Positions 9,674-62,900 of a stretch of 64,000 bases of DNA are shown in pieces. Source of the stretch: Rhabdornis inornatus (Eukaryota; Chordata; Aves; Passeriformes; Rhabdornithidae); the NCBI GenBank assembly GCA_013397075.1, contig VWZS01009702.1, positions 255,777-319,776 on the forward strand. The letters are read 5' to 3'. The notes under the pieces were generated by a model. The model was given only the letters and a program-made list of their open reading frames with translations, was not told where the DNA came from and searched no databases. A program made the position numbers and the translations under genes. Each line of letters begins with the position of its first letter. Within the stretch, counting starts at the first letter, position 1.

Positions 9674-12600
9674 TACATTGGGGAGGGGAATGCATTCTTT
9701 TGAACTTTTCACATCTATCTCACAGCTCACATGTACAGACAAGAAAACTCTGCTCAAGCAAATACAGCAAAGGAAAAAATATGTTTTCTTCTTTCCTTAG
9801 AGATGAGAGGCAAAGGCCTCTGCTGTTGGCAGGGGCTGCTCTTCCCACTGCACAATATCACAACTGTGTGGTGTTCAATATATCAGAGAGAACAGAACAT
9901 GCATTGGATAATATACTGTACAGAGAGAAAGTCCTTTACATCAGAATTATAGAAAAGCTAAAGGAAAATTTAAGTGTCTTAAAGATCTTCCCAGCAAGTG
10001 TCTCAGAGGATGGCAACTGGGGAGTTGTACAAAGCACAAGGCGGGTGTAGTGGACGTGTTTGTACTCAACTCAGATCCTCTCAGATGTGAAGACGGAAAG
10101 GAGATGGAACGCTGAATGCAACACTATGGCAAAGAAAAGGCTGGACAGGGACGAGCCCGGCAGCACTGGCAGAGTCCACAGGAGTCTCTGGGTTGTGGGT
10201 GTAGCAACACAATGAACTTCATGTAGCACACAGGGCTGCTCTCAGTGGCTGGCAGAGCAGTGCACAGCGAGGCAGACCTGTGGGGGACCCAGCTCTATGG
10301 GCACGAGGCTTTCCCACCTACCCATCCCTACTCTGACTTGCCTCCCCACCACCATCCCTGGACAGCATCATCCCAAGGGATGAAGTCTTTTGGCAAGGCA
10401 GCCTTCTGTTTTCACAACAGGATGTGATCCCATCAGATGGGACCCGGCTGCTGACTCCCCAGTACGGTGACAGCTAGAAAATGAGCAGGAGGAAGGATAC
10501 GAGGTGGGCTGGGTGTCTGGTGGCTTTCCCCGTGATGGCTGTGCTCGCTGTGACCTCTCGGGTTGCTCTGTACCAGCTGTGGTGAGATCCAGCTGTATAG
10601 TCAAGAGTTGGACACGAACGCATCTTGCTAAATAATTGAGCCCTTAGTGGTTTATATTAGAAAAAAGAGTTTGATTGAATGAAAATCCAGCAATTATTCA
10701 CACAAAGCTGAAAAAAATGCAGATTCACTTTCAACCATTGTGCTTTGTGTCCAACACACCCCCCACAGCACGCGCAGTGCAGCCGGCATGGGGTGAAGGC
10801 ATTGATTTGCAGAGGTCCCAGCAGGTACAGCAGCTCTCTCCCTCAGCCCTTGCATAACCCCTGATAACCCGGTAGAAGAGTTACCTTGAATTCCCAAGAG
10901 CACAGCAAAGTCCAACCAGCAAGGAGCTCACGGCAGCTCACTCTGGACCCCCGCAGGTGAGGAAGGCGGAGGACGAGCAGGCACGCTGGCTTGCTTGGTT
11001 CTCTAGATAAGGCAGAGCTGGCACTTCGGTTTTAGCCAGACTTCTCCTGGGCAACCCTGAATATACAGCAGCCTTTGTAAAGGAGACTGAATTGCTCCCA
11101 GTTTCCTACCCACCCTGGTTCCAGAGCTAATCCCAGTATGACTCTGGTGTTTGGCATACGCACGCTCACATGTTCACACCAGCCACACGGTTTTCTTCGC
11201 AGCCAGGTTAAAGAAAAATAACCAAAAAGTTCAGTGCTTGGACAGACCCAGCTGGGCACTGGTGCCACAGCAGACAGACAGATGGACAGACAAACGTCTC
11301 AGATTGTTGGAGCCATCACAGTCCTCCCAGTGACACAGAGAAGGCAGCTCAGGCCTTGCCTTCTTTGGAGATGGATCTCAAAGGATCTGTCCTTGTAAAA
11401 ACCTCCTTTTCCTAAGCACTTTGATGTCCACTCAAGACTATGTCCAGAGCCCTCTGATGCAATTCCCAGCCTGGCTGGGGGGACCCTGCAGAGCCCCCCA
11501 TCATGTGGGTGTCCCCTTCCCTGGGACCAGAGCATCCTCCTGACCTGGGAGAAGAGCGAGAGCCAATGAACCCCCACTGAGGGATGGGGCAGACACCCAC
11601 ACCTGATGCTCGCAGAGAAGATTCCAGCTCTGCAGCAGCACACCTGGGTCTCAGAGCAGCCACAGGTGAAGATGAGAGACACCTGGTGGGAAGGCTGGCT
11701 ATAAAAAGGGGTCAGCTTCAGCATCACTTTTGGCATTGCCTTCTCCATGCACTCCAAGAATGAAAACTGGAGTTTCAACATCATCAAGAACCTGCTTTAC
11801 CCAGTAAATCCTACTTGCTCGAAGGTGGGGCTTGGCAGTGGTACCACCGCAGCTGGAAGGGCATGAAGGCACCAGCTGGCAGCATTGTCCTGCATCTTAA
11901 TTACTCAAAAAGTAATTAAACACATAGCACAGATGTACAGGACAGCTCAATGTCTGAAACTGAGTGTGATCCCACGGTGTGGCCTGGGCTTGTCAAACCT
12001 AGATCTAAGAGTCGAGGATGAAGGGCCCTCAGGGTGAGATCTGACCTTGTGCTCCCCCCAGCACAATGGGGCCATGCCAGCACAACACAGAAATGACCTC
12101 TCCTTGTCCTCATGCAAAGACCAAATCATGACTTTGAAGACATAGGGGACCAAGCAAGAATGAGCTTTTCCAGGAATAAATGTGCTTCTTACCCACCCAG
12201 TGACCACAGCAGCCATCCTGCCTCGACTGTTCCTAAGAGAATTGCTGGGGAAGTGCTTTAAAACCACTGCAAATAATTTTGTATTCAAAAATTACTCAAT
12301 CTGTTGATGCTTATATACAGGAGTCAGTCCTTGTGCTATAAATGTTATGATTCATTGCTTCGTTTTGTTTCTTTTCTCTTTTTTTTGAAAAATACACTAA
12401 GAGACATGAGTTGTTTTGCTATTTTTCTAATGAAGACACTACTCACGCTTAAATATCCAGTATTTATCATAGTAACAAATTCAAACAGTAAAGTGCACCC
12501 ATTTACAGAGAGAACAGATGGAAAAGCATTAGTGCAAGAATCCTGTGGAAAATATAACACGTGGAATCGTGGAAAAACCTGCATGCCGCAGTGTTTCAAG

Positions 12601-15133
12601 CTATCTTCAGCTTTGTGGTTGTGTTAAAAGCATGAGCTGTTTTCTGTTTCCCTTAAAAGATCTTCAGAAACTGAAAAGTTATGCACAGGAGTGCTGTGGG
12701 GGATATTTTGAAGGACTGGACTGGGAGCACAAGGCAGTGAGTAGCGAAGGCCAAGCATGGGCAGTTCTCCTGTCACTGCTCCTGGACCACCCTGTTGGCG
12801 TGGCAGTGCAGAGGAGCGCCCCGGGTAAAACGGGGACAGGAATGCACTGGGTTACTTCTTCCTTTCCAAGAAGCAACTAAAGGTAGGAAGCCAGTCACTC
12901 AGGCAGAAAGCTGGAGGATGGGAGGCACTAAGCAAAGTGACTGATGCTGCTCCAGACCCAGGATATGTCTCCCAGGTATGGGCATGTGGGATGTGGAGGA
13001 GAAATTGGTTATTCCTTACAATACAGAGCATGTTATTTCAAAAATGAGACGAAGAAAGAAAACCATTTCTTTCACCCCATTTGCAAGGAGAGAAACCAAG
13101 CACAGAGCTGGGTGTCCCCATGGGGTACCCGCCCCATCGAAGTGGTCCCAGCCAGCCCCCCATTTTACAGAGCTCTGGGATAAAGCAAAGAGTCAGCACT
13201 GGGTTGCACCTCAAGGAAGAAAACATTGACCTCAATCCAAATACTGGCTTTGACAAAGACCAAATGGCCCAAGAGAGCCCCAAAATTGCCACAACTCATA
13301 GAGGAACCCCCCCTTCCAAATGCGCTCCATGTGCCTACAAGACACAAGCCTCCCCTGGCCCAAGGTGTGCATGTCCCAGCTTGCTCTGAGCAAATCAGGC
13401 AATGGAATAGCAACGACATGTGCTGAGCCACACAGAGGGAAAAAAAAAAGCCCCATCGAAGCCAGGGTTTGCTTAAGGAGTTCCGGACCCTGTCCTGAGC
13501 TGGTGTGAATGGGTGCAGCTGCAGTGATGTGGCGCTGGGATACGCTCACTCACACCACGGAGGTTGGAGCCCACGATTTGGTTCAAGAAGTCTTGCAATC
13601 AATTGGCAGTAGCCCTTTGGAGGTATCGCTCCCCTGCTCAGCACTGAATCGCTCCCAAGAGTTGATATGAGTGAGGTTTGGCATTGGGCAACAGGCACTA
13701 GTTTGCTTTAAAACAAGCTACAGCGTTATCACTCTGCCTCCTGTCATCCCACCCTTCACCCTCAGAACAGAAAAGGCAGATTATAAACCCACCAGGAATA
13801 AAGGAATCCATAAAGGATGTTCTTCTCCCCACATCAAAATAAATTTTCAGCAAATAATTGAAAAATTATTGAAAATCCTATAAAAAGGATTTTGGAACCG
13901 GCCCTTGCTTTTCATGTTGTCTTGATGTGACTTGCATTTGATTACAAAACCAAAAATAATAGAGAAAACCCAACCCGAACTGGAAAATGTCCTGAAATAG
14001 ATAACATAAATAAATTATAAATAGGTCTCTCTTAACTACAGCTTCTCAAAAAGCAACACATGGTCTCTGCCATGTACAGATATGGAACATGGTGTCCCTT
14101 CCCAGGATTTTGGGAACAGAGGATCTTAGAGGAGCATAGCCCTTGCTACAGCCTCTGCTCCCTGGCAGAACTGAGCCAGAGGGAAAGGATGCTGCAGGGC
14201 TGGGACTACAGAAGGACCCTTCCTCTTTTGGAACCATCATGCCATGTTCTACATCCTCATCATATGAAAATGTAAAAAAAAAAAAAAAATTAGAATTGCA
14301 ATTTTGCTCTTTGAATACCATTTCCTAAGTCAGATTTTTGCTCTTCCTTGCAAGTGATAAATCCCCCTCAGATGAAGTCTCCAACACTAACTTGCCCCAT
14401 GCAAATGCTGTGGGTGAGGTACAGTCTGCCAACAGTGTGAAGAAGTTAGTGCAATCCCAGTTCATGCAAAAGAGGTTCCTGGCCAATTTCCTTGGCTGAC
14501 TAAAACACGTAACAAAGGGCCAACCTGAAAACCTCAATGCTTGTAAAATGCCCCAGAGCAAAGAAATCAGTGTGAGGGCAGCTGGTAGGTACTTGGAAAG
14601 CAGCAAAGTGCTGTGTGATCCCCACCCCTTCTGGCCAATGACAAGTTAAATAAGGAAGAAAAATGCTGTAAACCAGCAGAATCAGGATGGGTATCATGGG
14701 TGCTGTGCATAGCTACTGGTGTTACATCACATCACTGAGGGTAATCTGCTCTTTGAGGCAAACAGCCAAACAACCTGGCTGGCACAGGGACCTATGGATG
14801 CAGCCTTGGGAAAGGCTCCTGTGGAATTCCCTAGGAATTCCCATCAGAGTTGAGTAAAAGATCATTGTGACAAAAGAAACCAATTTAAATCCAAGGCAAT
14901 TGTCTCTTGAAAAGAGCTGGTTACCTCCTGCTGCGTAGGGATATCTCTGGACCTCCCCACACCATGGACTAAGATATCTTGGTTGGAACTTTGCTGGAAC
15001 TGGGCAAACAATACTGGCTCGGCTGATGTTGGCTTCACAGTCAGCTGGGGAACAAAAGAGCTGGAGCACGTGCACGGCTGTCTGACCACCACATAAAGTA
15101 CCGGAGGAACTTGATCATGTAGCTATCAAAGAG

Positions 15134-15172
15134 AAATAAAAATAATAATAGTAATAATAATAATAATTATAA
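15134..15172. repeat. (AAT)n microsatellite
   Basis: Interrupted AAT triplets about 70 bp beyond the TANC2 stop codon, in the 3' UTR. Confidence 0.8.
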
Positions 15173-15242
15173 TAGTATGCATGGAAATCAAGCTTGGAAG
15201 TGTGTGCTGAAAACAAGAGGGTCTCACTCCAACAAGTGTCTT

Positions 15243-55814
<40,572 letters not shown>

Positions 55815-57604
55815 CTAGCAAAGAGAAAAGAATGAAAAACTCCATGTCTTCATCAGAGATGTCATGTTGGGACAGTTGTAAAAGCAGGAGTTTTTCCTTT
55901 GGTGACTTTGATCTGTTCTGGCAGCTGAAGTCTTTAAGAGCAATGAGTGTTAACTACCCAAGACAAGAATCCAGACAAATCAGTTGGTAAAAACAGGCAC
56001 TGATCCTGAAAGATGACTGGACCTCCCACTTGAGGAATAAATGAAATTAAGCTGTAGCTGTTTGCAGAGACAGACAGTGACATCAGTTGACATCTCTGAA
56101 GTGCTGTGCTCTGAGCTCTGTTTAAGGACTTGGTGCCAGTAATAACTTGTGATTGTTTCCTTGAACTTATTTTTTACTTGCTTTGTTTTCACATGTCAAA
56201 CTCTGTGGAAGTGGACAGACAGCACTCCCTGAGTCCATCACAGCATGGCAGCACCTTGGAAGTACAGATTCCCCTGAACTGGGGGCGATGCCAGGCTCAC
56301 TGGACATTACCCATACACTCTGATCCCATGCTCCATTCAAAAAAATCAATTCAATTTAAAAAAAAAATCAATTTTTCCCAGCTTTCCCCTGATTTTTCCA
56401 GCTCAGCAAACTCTGCTAAAATCCTGCTCACTTATTAAAATAAGCAGAAAACCAGTGATATCTTCTCAGGCCATGCTGCCAACTTTTTTGTTTTCTTTTG
56501 CAATATAAAAAAGGCCCTCAAAATTCTGTCTCTGCTTACAAATCCCTTGGGAAGCTGCTTTGGCACAGCTCCAGCCCAGCTTCTCCTGCTCCCTTGCTGC
56601 CTCCAGCCTCAGGCACTGCCTGCCCATTTGGAATGAGCCTCTGCCAGAGCACAAAGCTTCTCTCCAGCTTCCATTCTGGACTGGGTTTTCTTTTCAAATA
56701 TCACTGAGTATCCAAAAATATCCCAGCAAGGCAGGTGGGAGCAGTTCTATACCAAAACCACCAGTGCCCTGGAGCACCGCAGCACAGAATCTTGCAAAAT
56801 AAATTGCATTTCTGAACTTGGGAAGGACACTATAGCTGAGGACACCACGCAAAATAAAGGCTCCTCTGGGGCTTGGGGCAGCTGGGATGACATGTGCCTA
56901 TGGCTTTGGACATGATGAAGGCTTTCTGTCTCTCCACCTGCAATATCTATCCCTTGGATTGCTGGAGGCTGCAGGGTGGCCAGGACGGTGAAGGATGGTA
57001 CCAAGGAATGAACTCATCAGGCTGGAGTCCTCACCCGTTGCTGGTTCAGCACTGGCTTTTAATTTTCAATATGAAATTACCAATAGGGTATAACGCAGTG
57101 CTTTCCTTTCCCAGTCAAAACGAGGTGTGACACATGCAGCGATGAGAAAGCTCGGTTGCTATTTCAAGCATCAAGCCCTAATACATGTACTTAAGTTTTA
57201 ATGGATACCTCCAAATTCCTTACAGAATTTTTCCTACCAGCCAGTAAAAATATAATGAATTCCCTCAGAGAACAGCACTATGTAAAGTAATTATAAAGGT
57301 TATGATTTCTTTTCATCAATCCTATTTATTTGGGGATTATAACTTGTGCATTTCACAGAATGAAGCTCGTAAGTTGCCATTCCTTGATATCAGATTTCAT
57401 TAACAGAAATTACTCAGATTTCCTATGCAATTGGTGTGTAGACACAAAAATAAAGTCTCTTTTAATGAGAGGCCAATTCATTTCTTCCAGGAATCTGAAG
57501 AGTCGTGTCATGGAGAAAGGGTCACGTGTAATCATTATCACCATCAGACAATGGACATATGTGCAATTACAACCCAATTAATTTCAGCCACTTCCATGCA
57601 TTAC

Positions 57605-57668
57605 AGTTGGACTTGATGATCTTAGAGGTCTTTTCAAACCTTAACAATTCTATGATTCCATGATTCCT
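57605..57668 (+). mobile_element. CR1 LINE 3' tip
   Basis: AGTTGGACTTGATGATCTTA then CAATTCTATGATTCCATGAT is the CR1 terminal sequence. Confidence 0.85.
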
Positions 57669-59689
57669 GATCCTCATGCTCAATTTACTGGTGTATCAAC
57701 TAAGTCCTATAACCAGCAGGATAAACATAATGCTTAATGGGTGGATCTGAAGCTAAAGCAGTAAGCAAGAAAGATTCTGGGAAGTCAACCAAAGCAAAGG
57801 CAGAATGACGTTCTCAGAAAATGCAACCTGAGCCAGAATTTCATCTTGATGTTATTTATTCTCTGTGACATTTTCTCTATCTTCAAATCACAGAGAGGCT
57901 GCCAAAAGCCAGTGCTGAGAGTGGAGCCTGGTGCTGGAGATTGGGCTGGGACTCAGGCTCCTCACTTACATGGGGCTGGGTGGGAAGCAGTTTTCTCACA
58001 CTGTAAAACTTTTCAAGGTTTCTAATCCTGTTCCACCCTTGAGAATGAGACCAGGTTAATGTGAGAGGTGAGTGCAAGAGTCTCCAGGGTGGCCAGGGAC
58101 TGGTGTGGATGGGACTCACCTCAAACAAGTTCAAACTGTTTTTTCTACCCTGTATTTTTTGAATGCCAGTAATGCTCTGGGAAAGGCCCCTTTCCAATTA
58201 TTTCACCTTAAATACTCCATTAATTGTTCAAGGTTAATTTATCCAGGAAGAGGGATGGATTACCAGCTTCACTGCTAGGGATTCTCTTCTAAGATATGGG
58301 AGACCACATCCATACTTTGCTCAGCATCTGAAATGACCACTCTGTTGTAATCATGATTTTGAGGTGATTTTGATCTCTCCTCCTTTTTGTTGACTGGATA
58401 AGCCAAAAAACAAACAAAATACCCCCTTGTATACCCTGGAAATTAACTGTTCACTGGAAAAGTTGTGGTCTCTCAATAAAAGCTTCCTTTTCCACAGATC
58501 GAACTATTTTTCCATAAAATAATGCTTAAACAAGTTCCGACCACGCCTTATCATAAGCAAATCCTTGAGTTAAACATTTAATTTTATCTAGAAATTATTG
58601 CAATAAATGGAATCACCAGGGAACATCATGTGGTTCCAAAAGTATGGGCACACCTGGATGTTGTGTACAGCAAATTATTTTGCTGATACAATTTAAGGCA
58701 TAATTTTTCTGACTGTAGTTTCAATTTGAACTTTGTCATCCCATTGCACTAAATCCTATAAACACTAAATTAGACTTCCAAAACTTTTAAACCTTTATTT
58801 CAGCTATCAAGTTTATTAAATTATTTCCTTGTTGTAAAGTTTGACCAAATTCAAGTCACCGGGTTGCAAAGCACACAAGGCCTATAAGCAACCCTAAAGC
58901 AAGGAGTGGGTTACAACAAAGGATGGGAAAAGTAACACCTACATCTAGTCAAGTGCTCAAAGTACCTGCTCATGTAATTTCTGTAAGGGCTGAGAATGGA
59001 GTTGAGTGACTCCATACTGAGAAACCAAGGTGATGCGGTTTTTACATTCAATATCAAATGCCTGAAGTTAAAAATGTGTGTAGCTTCCTTTGTTGCTTGA
59101 AAAGGAGCTGCAAAACAGTTGACACTTGTATGATGAGTATTTTACTTCCCAGGAGCACCCCCTCTCCTAAAATAATGTGTAGAGTCCAGCTGGCTACACA
59201 CTAAAGCAGCACATTTATCATGAGCTTCTTGGTAGCTCATTTTTCTAAATATTAATTATGTGTTACAAGACTTGAGGAACACCAGATGTGGGGACAGAGA
59301 GCACAGTGAACGGACCATGGCCAACATGACCCAGTTTCCTCCCAAAGTGGGGTCAAGGAGCCCCAAAACACTAATTTACTTGGAAATAACACAAACTTCA
59401 TCTTTGTAACCACCAAAGCAGAATGATGAAGACATTATTTGTATTCTCTCTAGGTGTTTAAACCAGTAGCTCTTCAGGAGTCTCTTCTCCCAACCCTTCC
59501 AACACCAGTCATTCTTACTCTCCCTTTTTTGCCACAATCAATTCCCAATTCTGCCTTCATCCAGCCTCATGCAACCTTCACCTTCCTGCTGTCCGAGGGA
59601 AACAGCTGCTGGATGAAGGATGTTAAAAGCAAAACAGCTATTCCGAGGATAATGGAAAATGCTGGTGGATGAGCGGGCAAGAGCCTCAT

Positions 59690-59945
59690 GAATGGAGCAA
59701 GAGGAAGAGTTTGAGAGGGCAAAGGAGAGGGGAAAAAATGAGACACAAAAGAGATTGTGTATCAGTCATCAAGTACAGAGGGTGAGAAGGGACTGAACTG
59801 TGAGGGAGGAAAAGAAAAGAAAGCAAAGGGGAACAAGCGACAGGGCAGGAGAGGGAGAAGATAACAGTAACAGGGGAAAGGCTGGAAGGACAGCACGAAC
59901 ATCAAAGGAGTGGGAGGGTCTGGAGATGGCTCAAGAGAAATAAGT
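59690..59945. repeat. Purine-rich (GA) tract
   Basis: The plus strand is dominated by G and A (GAGAGGGCAAAGGAGAGGGG, GAGGGAGGAAAAGAAAAGAA) over about 250 bp, with a few interruptions. Degenerate simple sequence. Confidence 0.65.
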
Positions 59946-62900
59946 TATTTTTAATTATTAGCACAGGCCAATTTTAAGCAGTTCTCCAGCACCACTTCTG
60001 AAACAGAATCTGCTCCATTTAGGCAGCATTCCTTTGCCATCACACCTCCTTTGTAGTTTGTCTTGGCTTCCTTCTGGAAGCGTGTCATGCAAGGACAGCC
60101 ACCCCCTCTTGGACCAACCTCTCAGACCCCTGAGCTCACAGCAACACCCCACTCCCTCCAGTGCTCTTAAAGGGCTTCAGCATTATTTTAACCTTCAACA
60201 AGATTGTTTTTTTGGCCCATGCAAAATAGCTTCAAGTAAATGCAGTGTTCACACTTCAACCTGCCACTATGCCACATGGCAGGCACAACACTGGCTGTGA
60301 TAATGGAAATGGCCATCAACACTGCACATGACTGTGACCCAGTATGTGGCACTGGGTGACCCAGTTTATTGGGAATGTTCATTACTCTTACATAGCTGAG
60401 TATGCTGGTAAATGCCCTCTGAAATTCATTAGTGACCCAGGGCATCAAGGCTCAGCAGCAATGAATCCCTCCACCTCTGTGTAAGGTAGGAGCACTCTCC
60501 TTTTATACGCCTGCAGCAATGTTAGTGATGCTTTGGATATGGCTTGGAGGATGGGAAGAAGAGCCTCTGGAGCCACCAGCTGTGTTCAGCATCAGCAAAA
60601 TGCACTAATGCAATGGATGTGCAGCTCCTCCACAAGCTGCTCTGCACGGGGTACAATCCATTAGTGCAGCTGAACTGGGTTTCAGGTCCATTTGTTTAAG
60701 TGCTGCTGCCACAAGCTACCACACAGCATCCAGAAACTCGAAGAATAAAGCTGTTCAATGGGTTAGTTCAAACTGGGTAGCCAATCCCTTAAAAATCCTA
60801 TGTGAGTGTGTAAAGGATAAACCTTCAGGGAAAAGGGAAGGTCAGCATGGCAGGACTGAGTTGAGCTCCTGCTTGCCAGTCAGCAGTTACTTAGTTCGAA
60901 AATTAATGATTTGTTCATCTCTGACATTAAGAGATAAATGCAAACTTTGCCCCCAAGAATTTACTAAACAAAAACCAGGCAGAAAAGTACAGCCCTGAGT
61001 AATCCAGAGGAGGAAAAGCAACTGTCTGTTCACCTTTCATTTCTGTCATCATAGATACACAACTTCTGAATATTGGGTAAGTGACATTTTCAGAGGGAAG
61101 GGGAGTGGGTGAGAGGAAAACCAGCTTCCCACCAGCATTCTGGAGCCTGCACCAACCATTACCTAAGACTGTTTGTATATTATTAACCTGCTTTTGTAAC
61201 TATCTGCATTTCTCCAGCACAGTGACCGCAGCTCAATCTGGGAACATCCTGCTCTGCTCAGTGCAGGCAGAGGTGGAACATCTGCACACAGCTTTATCCA
61301 GCTCCTCACATATGGTTCATCTAGCTCCTAAAATAAGCCTGACAACTGTGGTTGTCCATCACTGTCAACACCTTCTTCTGTACTTCAATTCTGACTTTAG
61401 TGTAAACGGGGAATATAAAACACACACATCCAAGAAATAGTTTTCCATGCACACTGACCAAAGGGTTCTTCTCTTCCTTTGGCTCTTTTTCCTTCAGCCA
61501 GTTGGACAAAACCTGTTTAAGGAGGCCATCAGCAACTCTTTTTTTATTCCACATATACTGACACAGGAATATGCTGTTCCTCTCCCCCCTCCTCCAGCAC
61601 TAAAGGACATTCCAGTCTTTTTTTCTCCTTTTCATTTTTGTGTTAGACTTTGGAAAGCCTTTAGCTTATCTATATGAAGGTTTTCCTAAAATGTCCCCTC
61701 AAACGCTTGTTGGAGAACATGGCATCAGACATTCAGATTTAGAAGCTGAATTATTTTAACCAACTGTTTTTGCTATTGTCTACTAGCCATTCAGTGGTTT
61801 TGCTTAGCTAAGAGTTCAGCATCTTCAAAGCCTCAAAATTCGCCTGGTGCCTCAAAGGCAAGGCACACGTGTGACAAGGAGGTGACTGCATGCACAACAA
61901 AGAGTTCCATGCTGTTATTCTAATGGATTTCCAATTCTGTTGCCAGGTCAGTAATGCTTCTTCCCCCACTGTCACTCGAGACGTCAACCCCACAAGGACA
62001 GGGAGTGTTTGTTTTATTGAGGAGGACATCACATGGCACAGCTCTTTCCAAGCAAATCAATTCACCTGCTGTTGACAGCCACAGTTCCTCAGTGGTGATG
62101 CTGAGTTGTGCTACCCCAGGAGGTTACTACGAGTGCACTACGCACATGACTCCCAGCTATCAGTTTGACAAACATCCTTAACCATTTTATTTGTCTTTAT
62201 TTTCTTCCTGAGGCTTGATAATCCATCAAACTCACTGTTTGTAGTGTGCTGCACAGTCCTTCTGGAAAAGGTTTTGATGCAATAAACCAAACTGCTGTTT
62301 ATGATAAAGAATAAACAGGAACATGGAGCTCAAAAAAATTAATTACAAAATTGAACAAAACATAAAAACTCCTATTTTTTCAGAACAATTTCTCTTCAGG
62401 GCAGGAAATGAAGCTTTGAGTGAGGATTTAAGCACATGCTTTATTTCAATGCATGTCTTCATCTACACCTGGAAGTCACCCACTCTTCCTAAGTAATAAA
62501 CCACTAACACCTGGTTACATGTCCCTTCCAGCATCAGTTATCCAAGGACCATTACCTGCAGGGATCACTTTTCCTTTTACTAGCCAGGGAATGGGAGTGA
62601 GGCAGATGAGACGCTGGTCCCCAGGGATCCCAAAAAGCGTAACAGCAATGCTGGGAACAGACCCAAGGCCCCCGAATGCTGAATCAAGCTGTGCTGTTGC
62701 TCTGCGTCACCCCAGGAACTGTTTGCTGAACGTGATGGAGCTTTTTGTAAGTTCCATGTGCTGTGTCAGCAATCCGGGCATAAGAAGTGATTCCAAGTGT
62801 GCTAAGGTCAACTCATCAGCCTTGGCACTGATCTGTTCATCAAGGCCTGACATCTGGATGCTGGGGACTGTTATTTCTGGAATCTGCCTCCATTTACAGT

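Larger units (their letters stand above)
9596..15242 (-). other. TANC2: TANC2 3' UTR (inferred)
   Basis: From the stop codon at 15243-15245 the minus strand shows no further coding exon, and the next gene is convergent. TANC2 mRNAs have a long 3' UTR in mammals, so about 5.6 kb is plausible. The distal end (9600-9740) is AT-rich. On the minus strand it contains the AU-rich nonamer TTATTTATA (9616-9624), an inverted repeat (9656-9673) and a TATAAA word (9614-9619). An A-run (14275-14289) and an (AAT)n tract (15134-15172) are low-complexity inserts. Exact end and continuity are inferred. Confidence 0.6.
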
